Origin: DASRDU01 sp035560235
GTDB lineage: Bacteria; Acidobacteriota; Blastocatellia; RBC074
Assembly: GCA_035560235.1 (NCBI GenBank)
Contig: DATMAG010000077.1
Coordinates: 1-51,706 of the forward strand
Length of the DNA: 51,706 nt
Direction: 5' to 3'
Shown here: in pieces, positions 1 to 8,700 of the stretch
Layout: every line of letters begins with the position of its first letter
Position numbering within the stretch: position 1 is the first letter of the stretch
Notes under the pieces: generated by a model
Told to the model about the DNA's origin: nothing
The model's database searches: none
What the model saw: the letters and a program-made list of their open reading frames with translations, nothing else
Program-made: the position numbers and the translations under genes

Positions 1-76
1 AGAAGTGAACATCGTAATCCGGCGCCTCCCGAACTTCAGTGATTCTCGTCACTCAACTCAGGCTCTGTCTGAACTG

Positions 77-107
77 AGGCCGGACTAATCGCGGCCTTTT
101 TATTTTT
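77..107 (+). terminator. Rho-independent terminator of a gene left of the window
   Basis: A 6-bp GC-rich stem (77-82 with 92-97) encloses a 9-nt loop and is followed by a T-rich tract to about 107. It points rightward, so it probably ends a plus-strand gene lying before the window. The stretch from 108 to 247 holds no gene; it is the leader of the BON-domain gene. Confidence 0.7.
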
Positions 108-247
108 CATAAATTTTGCGCTCGTCTGGCAACACACTTTCTGAGAGCGACATCACAGGCGGCGCAATTGATGAGGAAGTGAATCCGCCCGGCCCGCTGA
201 TTTCGGAGTGAGTGTGAGGGAGGCCGGGCAACAAAAGGAGAAGAAAG

Positions 248-823
248 ATGCTTGTGAAATCTGGTCAGTTTCTGAGAAAGATGACGACTTCACTGATGGC
301 TGCAGCCCTGCTTGCAGTTCTGGTTGTTAATCCGCTGCTCGCGATGTCTCTCAGCAGTGTCGGCGAGGCTCCGCACGCTGAGACGATGAAGAAGATTCGG
401 AAGGAACTGGTGACGCTGCCATTTTACGGGGTCTTTGACAACCTGGCTTACAGTTATGAGGATGGCGTAGTGACGCTGACTGGTCAGGTCGTGCGCCCGA
501 CAACCAGGAGTGATGCGGCCCGCCGCGTCGAACGCATTCCGGGTGTGGAGCAGGTCATCAACAGAATCGAAGTGCTGCCGCTCTCAAACTTCGATAATCA
601 GATTCGCCTCGCCGCTTATCGCGCGATTTATCGGCAGCCGGGCCTTGATCGCCTCTCATTGCAGGCGGTGCCGCCAGTTCACATCATTGTGAAGAATGGC
701 AACATCACTCTGGAAGGCGTCGTGCCGACGGAAGGCGACTCAATTCGCGCTTACATCGCCGCGCGCGGTGTTCCGAATTCCTTCTCGGTCACCAACAACC
801 TGCGGGTCGAGAGAGCAGGGTAA
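248..823 (+). CDS. Exported BON-domain protein
   Basis: A 191-residue protein with a signal peptide: residues 1-33 hold basic residues, then a hydrophobic stretch ending near LLAMS. Two BON-like segments follow. The first, about residues 50-105, contains the typical GVVTLTGQV turn and a segment RRVERIPGVEQVINRIEV. The second, about 115-190, contains NGNITLEGVVPTEGD. BON domains occur in OsmY-type periplasmic proteins and are thought to bind phospholipid or stabilise the envelope, so a periplasmic role is inferred. The start is supported by AAGGAG 5-10 nt upstream. The gene stands alone between two terminators. Confidence 0.85.
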   Translation: MLVKSGQFLRKMTTSLMAAALLAVLVVNPLLAMSLSSVGEAPHAETMKKIRKELVTLPFYGVFDNLAYSYEDGVVTLTGQVVRPTTRSDAARRVERIPGVEQVINRIEVLPLSNFDNQIRLAAYRAIYRQPGLDRLSLQAVPPVHIIVKNGNITLEGVVPTEGDSIRAYIAARGVPNSFSVTNNLRVERAG

Positions 824-861
824 ACGCGCGAACCAGGAAGTAAAAACTCAGGAGAAGGAGC

Positions 862-889
862 AGGCCGGTGAATTTCTCACCGGCCTTTT
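862..889 (+). terminator. Terminator after the BON gene
   Basis: A perfect 10-bp stem, AGGCCGGTGA (862-871) against TCACCGGCCT (877-886), has a 5-nt loop and a short T run. It lies about 40 nt after the BON stop codon and closes that transcription unit. Confidence 0.85.
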
Positions 890-993
890 GCATGGAGGAT
901 CTGAAATCTTCGTCTTGCTGCCGCAGCGCGCAACAGCCTGCGATGACTCTCTGCCGATCGTATTCACGCTCGCCGTGCTCTGCCTGTTGCTGG

Positions 994-1359
994 TCATTCC
1001 AGCGGATAATTCGCCTCTCGCCACGCGCGGATGCCACCGGCCATTGACCACACATTCGTGTAGCCCATCTTCTGCAGATTGTCGGCAGCCAGCGCTGAAC
1101 GGTAGCCGCCGCCGCAGTAGAGCACTATCTCAGTCTTCTTATCCGGCACGAGCGAGACGATGTCGCGTTCGATGATGCCGCGCCCGAGATGCTCGGCTCC
1201 GGCGGCGTGATCCTTTTCCCATTCGTGATCCTCGCGCACATCAATGAAGCGGAAGTCGTCACCGGCTTCGAGTTTGCGCCGGACCTCTTCAATCGTGACC
1301 TCGCGGATGCGGCTTTTCGCGTCGTTGCACAACTGATCGAATTCGACAGAATGTTTCAT
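994..1359 (-). CDS. Single-domain rhodanese (sulfurtransferase-like)
   Basis: A 121-residue protein consisting of one rhodanese domain. The active-site loop CGGGYRS has its cysteine near residue 82, the nucleophile that would carry a persulfide. The upstream motif FIDVREDHEWEKDH is typical of the small thiosulfate or polysulfide sulfurtransferases. The start at 1359 is chosen over the longer frame to 1452 because AGAGGA lies upstream of it and the extra 31 residues do not resemble the family. The physiological sulfur donor cannot be read from the sequence. No signal peptide is visible, so it is probably cytoplasmic. The flanking gene for Agl23 is on the same strand, but a 170-nt gap separates them. 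Confidence 0.88.
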   Translation of the reverse strand: MKHSVEFDQLCNDAKSRIREVTIEEVRRKLEAGDDFRFIDVREDHEWEKDHAAGAEHLGRGIIERDIVSLVPDKKTEIVLYCGGGYRSALAADNLQKMGYTNVWSMAGGIRAWREANYPLE

Positions 1360-1528
1360 CGGATTATTCCTCTTTCTGATTGAGATAATGGTGCAGCAGA
1401 TAAAAGCCGAAAGGAGCATCTGCCAGTGAATACGAATGAACGCCTGCGGCATTCGTTCTGACTTTCAGGCTGTGATTTCTGATTTGCGCAGATTCGTGTT
1501 CATTCGTGGCGCAATCATCTGTTCCTGT

Positions 1529-3130
1529 CTACTGCTCCCGCACGTAAAGCCAGAGGTCAACGCCGGGGCGCAGCGTGTAGACGCTTGATTTGAACGGCCC
1601 GCCGAGCATGCCTTCGATCTGTTCGCGCTGATTCGGCGCGGCGACGACAATCGGCGCAGTCAGTTCCATCGGCAGCGTGCCCGCATAAATCACGCCTTCG
1701 TAATCGCGCAGATACCAGGGCAGCGGCCAGTAATCGGGCGAGGCGACGTAAACGTTCGTCTTTTTGCCGAACGGCATTTTGTCGGCGGCTTCGCGAATCG
1801 CCTTCTCCAGATCGAGCGTGCTCGGATCGGTTTGCGCGTAAACGTAGCCGTACTGCGTGTCAGTCCAGGGCCGCCACTGCCGTCTGACGCCGAGCGCCCT
1901 GAAATAACCGAGCGCGTTGTTGTTGTCTGCTGAATGATGAATGTTCTGTTGCCACGCCATCCGCGCGCACGGAATCATAGCGGCAATGACAATCGCCAGC
2001 CAGACCAGCCGCAGCGAGGCCAGGCGCAGGTTCGAGCAGATGACTTCCGCCGCCACGCCGCACAGCATCGCCAGCGGAATCAGCATGCTCACCATCAGCC
2101 AGGGGGTCTTGTACGAAATCAGCGAATAACCGAGCGAGATGCCCGCCGCCCAGGCGAACACAAACAGCCCGAAACGATTGCCGCGCCAGAGCGCCGCGAC
2201 CGATCCGATCACTGCTCCGATCAGCAGCGGCAGTTCCAGTTTCAGCATAATGCCGACGTAGTAATGCCACTCGTGAGCATGCTCCTTCCCTCCAACGCCG
2301 CGCCCCGTCCACATCAGCACCGATTTCACGGCGTCAGGCACGCCCGGCCAGTTGGTGAAGAAGGACGAGTAAAAGATGATGTTGAGAAAGAGAAAAATGA
2401 TCAGCGCCGCGCCCAGATAATCCAGCGAAGGCAGAATCTCCCGCGTGTCACTCCGGAGTTCGCTGAGCAGTGCGCCGGGCTGCAGCCCTGACTGGCTCAG
2501 CACCATTCTGCGCCCGATGTCCCAGACCGCCGCGCACACTGCTGCCAGTGCGAGAACGACGGCGGTGATGATGGCTGTCTCCTTCGTGGCAAACAGCAGC
2601 CCGGCAGCCGCCGCGCCGAAGGCCAGCCAGGTGAACTTCTTCGCTTCAGCAAAACGCCACGCGCAGACCGCAACGGCGAGCGAGAAGAACCCGAACGAAG
2701 ATTCGTGAATGAAGTCGCGCGAGAAACAGACCAGCCCCGGCGAGAGCGCAAGCATCATCGCCGCGACCGGAGTGCCGACCAGCCCGAGCAGCCGCCGCAC
2801 CGGCCAGAGCGCCACGACTGTCAGCACGCCCCAGAGGGCGGGCGTGAAGCGCAGCGCAAAGTCGTTTATGCCAAAAGCCTTCACCGCTGCGATGGCGAAG
2901 TAATAGAGCGTCGGGCCGTGATAGTTTTCAGGGTTGTACCTGTAATTTCCGTTGCGCCAGAGGTCGAGCAGGAAATAAGAGTTGACGCTTTCATCGTGGT
3001 GAAACGGCTTGATGCCGATCCAGTAAAACCGCAGAAAGATGGCCACGGCCACAGCCACCACAAAGGCTGCGGCACTGATCAGTTCGCTGCGCCGCGCGCC
3101 CGCAGGCGCGGCAGTCTTGTCATCGAGCAT
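1529..3130 (-). CDS. Agl23-like (TIGR03663) polytopic membrane protein
   Basis: A 533-residue protein with about ten to twelve hydrophobic segments spread through residues 15-400, then a soluble C-terminal part. The N-terminal loop contains FHHDESVNSYFLLDLW, the conserved acidic loop of the TIGR03663 family ('flippase activity-associated protein Agl23') and of GT39/ArnT-like glycosyltransferases that use lipid-linked sugars. The motif NYHGPTLYY after it also fits the family. A role in transferring sugar from a polyprenyl carrier at the membrane is inferred; the substrate is unknown. No good Shine-Dalgarno precedes the ATG at 3130. A terminator-like hairpin lies only about 27 nt upstream of the start on the same strand (see 3158-3188), which is unusual. 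Confidence 0.8.
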   Translation of the reverse strand: MLDDKTAAPAGARRSELISAAAFVVAVAVAIFLRFYWIGIKPFHHDESVNSYFLLDLWRNGNYRYNPENYHGPTLYYFAIAAVKAFGINDFALRFTPALWGVLTVVALWPVRRLLGLVGTPVAAMMLALSPGLVCFSRDFIHESSFGFFSLAVAVCAWRFAEAKKFTWLAFGAAAAGLLFATKETAIITAVVLALAAVCAAVWDIGRRMVLSQSGLQPGALLSELRSDTREILPSLDYLGAALIIFLFLNIIFYSSFFTNWPGVPDAVKSVLMWTGRGVGGKEHAHEWHYYVGIMLKLELPLLIGAVIGSVAALWRGNRFGLFVFAWAAGISLGYSLISYKTPWLMVSMLIPLAMLCGVAAEVICSNLRLASLRLVWLAIVIAAMIPCARMAWQQNIHHSADNNNALGYFRALGVRRQWRPWTDTQYGYVYAQTDPSTLDLEKAIREAADKMPFGKKTNVYVASPDYWPLPWYLRDYEGVIYAGTLPMELTAPIVVAAPNQREQIEGMLGGPFKSSVYTLRPGVDLWLYVREQ

Positions 3131-3157
3131 AACGGACTCTGAATGTTAATAAGAAAA

Positions 3158-3188
3158 ATGCTGACGGCCCGTGATGAGCCGACAGCAT
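3158..3188 (-). terminator. Hairpin with U-tract upstream of the Agl23-like gene (possible attenuator)
   Basis: Read on the minus strand, an 11-bp stem with one mismatch (3178-3188 with 3158-3168) has a 9-nt loop and is followed by ATTTTTCTTATT. This is a good intrinsic terminator. No convincing gene lies upstream on that strand, and the next gene starts 28 nt later, so it may act in the leader of the Agl23-like gene. Confidence 0.6.
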
Positions 3189-3391
3189 TCTAAATCAAAC
3201 CACGCAAGATCGGGATACTCATCGGCACCGCAACCGAACGCACACGCGACAGGCCCTGATCGGTGAACCTCTGGTCGCTGCCGCTTCCGGTTGCGGTTTC
3301 AGTGCGGCGACAGAACAGTCGGACGTGATATTTCATATCCGAAGTCCGTGCTTCTGCTACAATGCGGCCCGCCATAAGGAAGGAGGCAGCG

Positions 3392-4261
3392 GTGGTTATG
3401 TCCACGAATGGAAGAAGACGTCCGAGAGTCGGCCTCGCGCTGGGCGGAGGCGTGGCACGCGGAATCGCTCACATCGGCGTGCTGCGGGAACTCGAAAAAA
3501 ACAACATCCCGATTGATCTGATCGCGGGCACCAGCGTCGGCTCGCTGATCGGCGGCGGTTACGCTTCCGGCCTCTCACCCGATGAGCTGGAACAGCTGGC
3601 GCGCAAAATCCGCTGGAGCGATCTGGGCCGCGTGACGGTTTCGCGCCTCGGCTTCTTCAACAGCGCCCGCATGGAGAGCTACATTCGCGGCATCTTTCCG
3701 GTGCATAAGATCGAGGAGATGCGGATTCCGCTCGGCGTCGTGGCGACCGACATTCAGGAAGGCAGGATGGTCGTCTTCACCGAAGGCGACGTGGGCCTGG
3801 CCGTGCGCGCCAGCTGCGCCATTCCATGCTATTTCACTCCGGTGATGGTCAACGGGCGCATGATGGTTGACGGCGGGCTGGTCGGCCATCTGCCCGCTTC
3901 AGTGGCGCGCGGCATGGGCGCGGATCTGGTCATCGCTGTGGATGTTCACTCGCAGGGCGTCCCGATTCCGCCGCCGAACAACATCTTCACGATTATGTAT
4001 CAGTCGCTCTCGGTGATGGGGCGCAGTTCGGTGACCTATCTTTATCAGGATGCCGATGTGATCGTGAAGCCGAAGGTCGGACACGTCCGGCCCGACGACC
4101 TGACCAGAGCCGATGAGATGATTGCCGCCGGAGAGAAGGCTGCGCGCGAGGTTATTCATCAGATCAAAGAGAAATTGTCACCTGACAGAAAAGGATTTTT
4201 CAGTCGTCTGTTCACCAGACCGGAAGGCGAACCGCGGCGCGTGAAAACCATCAGGGGATAA
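3392..4261 (+). CDS. Patatin-like phospholipase family protein (RssA-like)
   Basis: A 289-residue protein. Near the N terminus GLALGGGVARGIAHIGVL forms the glycine-rich oxyanion hole. About 35 residues on, GTSVG is the GXSXG nucleophile elbow. Near residue 165 MVDGGLVGHLP carries the Asp of the Ser-Asp catalytic dyad. The length and motif order match bacterial RssA/YchK-type patatins, serine lipid acyl hydrolases; the substrate is unknown. No signal peptide is visible. The start is either GTG at 3392, 5 nt after AGGAGG, or ATG at 3398, 11 nt after it. The longer frame from 3362 would place that Shine-Dalgarno inside the gene. The C-terminal 30 residues are basic and lie outside the fold. Confidence 0.88.
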   Translation: MVMSTNGRRRPRVGLALGGGVARGIAHIGVLRELEKNNIPIDLIAGTSVGSLIGGGYASGLSPDELEQLARKIRWSDLGRVTVSRLGFFNSARMESYIRGIFPVHKIEEMRIPLGVVATDIQEGRMVVFTEGDVGLAVRASCAIPCYFTPVMVNGRMMVDGGLVGHLPASVARGMGADLVIAVDVHSQGVPIPPPNNIFTIMYQSLSVMGRSSVTYLYQDADVIVKPKVGHVRPDDLTRADEMIAAGEKAAREVIHQIKEKLSPDRKGFFSRLFTRPEGEPRRVKTIRG

Positions 4262-4356
4262 CACAGGCTCACCCGGTCTTCAGCGCAGCGACGCAGGTGT
4301 GATATAAGGCGCGTGAAGCTTCAATCATCAGACTGCTCCCGTTTCGCCTGAATCGC

Positions 4357-5226
4357 ATGAAAAGATTCGTCTTCAGACCGAGTTTCACTCTTTCACTTTG
4401 TGTGGTGCTGCTGGCCTGTGCATCTGCCACTGCCCGCGCTCAGCAGCGACCATTGATTACCGAAGATGTTGATGTCATCAAACCCGGCGCGGTGCGAGTT
4501 GATTTCGGGTTTGACTTCACCCAGGACCGGAACTTTCCGCTCTCGGGACTGAACGGCGATCTGACGCGCATCGGAGTGGTCAATGCCCGCTTCGGCCTCG
4601 CGCCCAACGTTGAATTTGAAACCGGCGGCGTGATCCAGAACTTTCTGAGCGTCAATCGCCAGTACCAGCCGGGCGCCACGCCGATCCGCCTGACCAGACC
4701 GCCCGTCTCAACCAACGACACCGGCGATTTCTATCTGGCGACGAAGATCAAACTGCGAAACGAAACGAAACGGATTCCGGCCTTCGGCTTTCGCTTCGGC
4801 GTGCAGTTGCCGAACTCGAATCAGGAGCGCGGCATCGGCGTCAATCAGCTCAACTTCTTTGCGACGGCGATTGCGGGCAAGCGCTTCGGCAAGGTCAAGG
4901 TCACAGGCAATCTGGGGCTGGGCATTCTCACGGCTCCGGTTGATCTTTTCACCCAGAACGATGTGCTGCTTTACGGCCTCGCGGCGACGTGGCAGGTCAG
5001 CGACCGGCTGGCGCTGGTGGGTGAGGTCAACGGACGCCGGAGCACCCGTCGCAACGCCCCGCTCGGCACTGAATCCGATGGCGAGGCCAGAATCGGAGCG
5101 CGGCTGAAGGCTGCCGGACTCTTCTGGGATGTGGCTGGTATCGCCGGACTCAGTCGCACCAGCGCCCGCAGCGGCGTCACCTTCGGAGTCAGCTACGAAA
5201 GAGATCTTTTCACCCCGGTCAAATAG
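4357..5226 (+). CDS. Predicted outer-membrane beta-barrel protein
   Basis: A 289-residue protein with a clear signal peptide: a basic start, a hydrophobic core over about residues 9-22, and cleavage probably after ATARAQ. The rest alternates short amphipathic strands with turns (for example VRVDFGFDFTQD, FGFRFGVQLPN, KVTGNLGLGIL) and ends in GVSYERDLFTPVK. This strand pattern suggests a transmembrane barrel, resembling transporter or MetA/phenol-degradation-type families (PF13557-like). The last residue is lysine rather than phenylalanine. The substrate cannot be told. It follows the patatin gene after 95 nt and may share its transcript. Confidence 0.65.
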   Translation: MKRFVFRPSFTLSLCVVLLACASATARAQQRPLITEDVDVIKPGAVRVDFGFDFTQDRNFPLSGLNGDLTRIGVVNARFGLAPNVEFETGGVIQNFLSVNRQYQPGATPIRLTRPPVSTNDTGDFYLATKIKLRNETKRIPAFGFRFGVQLPNSNQERGIGVNQLNFFATAIAGKRFGKVKVTGNLGLGILTAPVDLFTQNDVLLYGLAATWQVSDRLALVGEVNGRRSTRRNAPLGTESDGEARIGARLKAAGLFWDVAGIAGLSRTSARSGVTFGVSYERDLFTPVK

Positions 5227-5776
5227 GCTCTTCGGCACCAGGCTGACTGGCGCGACCTCTCCTCGCTGCCGGAATTAATCCAACTCCCCGGAACTTTTCC
5301 ATCGCCTGGGCGTTGAGCAGACTGTCTCCATTTCTTCGACAAAAAGACTGATTGCAGGATTAAGCGGGTCATTGCGCGATTATCCTTTATTACCGGCTGT
5401 TTCCGGGCTGCTCAAGGGAAAATGACTGAACCGGCACTTTCATCCCGAATCAGCCAGCAATCAAGTTGACTTGATGAACTAACTGTTGTTGAATGACAAA
5501 CGTTCTGGTGAACCTCATCACCGCTTCACCAGGCATCCGGATTCCGATCACTGGATCAGAACCCTGACCTCACTACCCACTTGTTTCGGCAGCTTCGGCG
5601 TCCCCACGCGGGGAATATTGCGTGCTGCCATCATCAGACCCGGCCTGACCCGGCTGACTAGCTGTGGCAAGGGGGCCTCCCTGCCTCACAGCGCAGCGCT
5701 GGCGAGTAGTGTCATGGCAATTTCCGCCTGCTTTGTCCTGGTAATTGCGCCTGGCCCGGCGCAGGAGTAGCACCTA
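5227..5776. other. Intergenic region before the giant repeat protein
   Basis: This 550-nt stretch has no convincing gene; an open frame at 5486-5770 has no family features. It contains a 14-nt palindrome (TCAAGT-TG-ACTTGA, 5461-5474) overlapping a candidate promoter, and ends in AGGAG 9 nt before the ATG at 5777. Confidence 0.5.
5466..5494 (+). promoter_or_regulatory. Candidate promoter for the giant NHL/HYR gene
   Basis: TTGACT (5466-5471) and TTGAAT (5489-5494) are separated by 17 nt, a fair sigma-70-like pair. The -35 box lies inside the palindrome at 5461-5474, which could be a repressor site. It would give a leader of about 275 nt. This is based on sequence match only. Confidence 0.3.
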
Positions 5777-8700
5777 ATGAACACCCTCAGGTTCGAGAGC
5801 AACAAATCTTCTTCCTCACGTCCTTATTCAAAAAACAGTTCATCAGCTGGTCGCCGGTTCCGGCATTCACTGCTGATCGCCGCTTCAGTATCAGCGCTGC
5901 TGCTGGCGGGCGCGCTGATTCGGGAGCAGCGCAGCCAGGCGGCTTCGGAAGCAGGCACGCCGGGCAACAGGCTGGCCCGAATGATCAGTCAGGCTGGCAA
6001 AAGCCTGCGTTCGGCCCTCGCGCTGAATCCGGCGCCGGTGCAGTCAGGCCAGGGGTCCGGATATACAATTTCCACCATCGCAGGCGGCGCGTTCGGCATT
6101 GATATTCCGGCCAGATCGGCTCCCGTCGCGAAGCCTTTCCTCGCGGCGCGCGACCCGCTGGGACGCGGCTACTACATTGTGGACGATGCCCCGATCAGCG
6201 GCTTTGCGAGAGCCAATCTGCTGCGTTTCATCAATACCTCTTCACAGCCGGTCACGCTGGCAGGCGCCACGATCAACCCCGGAAATATCGGACTGGTGGC
6301 AGGCGGCAACACTGCCCTGCTGAATATTCTCGATAATGTCGCAGCCCGCGACAACACGCTTGATTTTGTGTCCGGGCTGGCCGTCTCTCCGGATGGCAAC
6401 GTAGTCTGTCTGACCACCTCGACGCCCTCGATCTCAGCAATCAACGTCGGAACCCAGGACGTAACGCTGGCCAACGTGACAATTCCTCCTGGCAAGGTCA
6501 GGGTGCTGTTCTCGTCAACTGATTTCGCGCTCGGTCGTGACACGGACAGCCTGCACGGACTTGCCGTCAATTTTGCGACTCAGACCTTTTACTATCTTTA
6601 CAACATCAATGTCGTAAGTCCCAATCCGACGCCTGGCGTGAGAGGGCTGGTTTACAGCATAGATGCCACTCGCTCACCTGTGGTCGTAGCCGGTGACAAG
6701 GATGGAGACGGAAAGAACAGAGGCGACGGGACAGCGACAACCGTCAATCTGGTGCCCATCAACAGCATTGCGATAGATTCAGCCGGAAACCTGCTGCTGT
6801 GCGAAGGGAAGGGAACCAGAGACGTTCCAGGGCTGACCATCCGCAAGGTCACCGGAACCTTTATGACGCAGATTGCCACGGCCCATTTCCCGGCCAGCGT
6901 GACAGTGGCTCCCAATGGAACAATCTATGTCGCAGATGGCATTCAGGTAATTGACTCCTCGCACAAAGCCGGAAGTCAGATCAGCAAGGTCGTCGGCGGG
7001 AACCTCGTCCCGGTGGCCGGAAAGAGCGGTCAGCCGTGTACAGACCTGACGACGGGCTGTGGAGATGGCGGCAACGCCACAGATGCCTTTTTCTCACTTC
7101 CTGAAAATTCAGAATCCGCATTTCAGATCGCGGCTGACGACAACGGGGTTTTAGTCCCTGGCTTCTCTATTCCGGGCTTCGAATACAGCAAAGTACGCTA
7201 CGTCAATCTGAGCAATACAAGCATCAGTTTTCCTCCTTCCGGCGGCATCACCATCGGCCCCGGAAAGATTGACAGCATTGCAGGCAACGGGCTGGCGAGT
7301 CCCTATGATACTTCTCTGGCAAACTACGCCACGCTCAGCGAGCCGGGCGGGATTGTGGCTGATGCTCAGGGAAATCTTTTCATCGGAGATTACTCCAACG
7401 GGAAACTGCGCTTCGTCAACCGGACACAGCAGAATGTGACGATCTTTCCGGGAACTGTGTCGGCGCAGACCGTCCCACCGGGAGTAATGACTTCCGTGAA
7501 TTTCGACACGGGCGTCACGACCAACGCTTCAGGTGCAGTCAGGAGTGGCAATTTCTCCTTTATCCAGGAACTGGCGATCACGAATAATGGCGTCTTTATT
7601 GCCGTCCCGCAAAACGGCCTCAGCTGTACGGGGCTGGCCAGATCAGGAATAATCTACTTTCTGAATACGTCATCATCTCCGGTCACTTTCGGCAACAGCA
7701 TCACCGTCAATCCCGGAGAGTTCCAGCCCGTAGTCGGAATCGCGGGCAAGCAACGCGCCTGCGCTCCGGGCGAGGGTGATGGCGGAGCCGCCAATGCCGC
7801 GCCCATTTTTCCGGCGGATATTGTGACTGACAGCGCGGGCAATCTTTATCTGGCCGAAGTGGCCACCGGTCGGATTCGCAAAATTGACGCCGCAACGTGG
7901 ACGATCAATACGCTGTCAGTCCTTCAGGGTGACGGGACGCCCTTTACGCTGAGCGGCCCGGCGGCGCTGGCCGTCACTTCGTCCGGGCAACTGCTGATTG
8001 GCGACACGAAAAACGACCGCGTGCTGCGCCAGAACGCGCCTGGTGATAACAAGTACACGGTCATTGCGGACAGACCCAAAGGGGTCAGTCGGCCTCGTGG
8101 TCTGGCCGCCGACAGCAACGGCGATGTCTTTGTGCTGAATGCAGGGTCACACCAGGTGCTGCGGATCGCCGCGTCTGACAGTACGGTCAGCGTGATTGCC
8201 GGTACCGGCACAGCCGGATTCGGCGGCGATGGCGGGCCATCTGGCAGCGCCCTGCTGAATCTGACGCGAACGCTGATCGGGCTGAATGACGATCCGACGC
8301 TGCAGCAGGCCTTCAGCATTACCAGACTGCCGGATGGCAGCCTGGCTTTTGCCGATACCGGAAATTACCGCGTTCGGATGCTCAGGAAGGAACTGAACCA
8401 GGCGCCGGTGCTGGCTGCCATTCCCGATCAGACGATGCTGGAAGGCGCGAACCTGACGGTGCAGTTCAGCGCGACGGATCAGAACGCAGCCGACACTCTG
8501 ACATTCACGATCAACGGCAAGCCTGCTTTCGGAACCTTCACTGACAACGGCAACCGCACGGCTTCGCTCGCGCTTGCGCCGGGGCTGACCGATTCCGGCG
8601 TTTATAACATCACCATCACGGTCAGCGACGGGCTGTTGAGCGACAGCAAAACCTTCAGGCTGACCGTCAATGACAGCAACCGCTCGCCGGTGGTCGCGGC

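Noticed and set aside
3190..3405. Minus-strand 71-codon frame upstream of the Agl23-like gene
   Set aside because: No Shine-Dalgarno and no coding features. Only the last 10 codons were kept, as a speculative leader peptide.
5486..5770. 94-codon frame in the gap before the giant repeat gene
   Set aside because: It lacks family features, and its sequence looks like a shadow of non-coding DNA.
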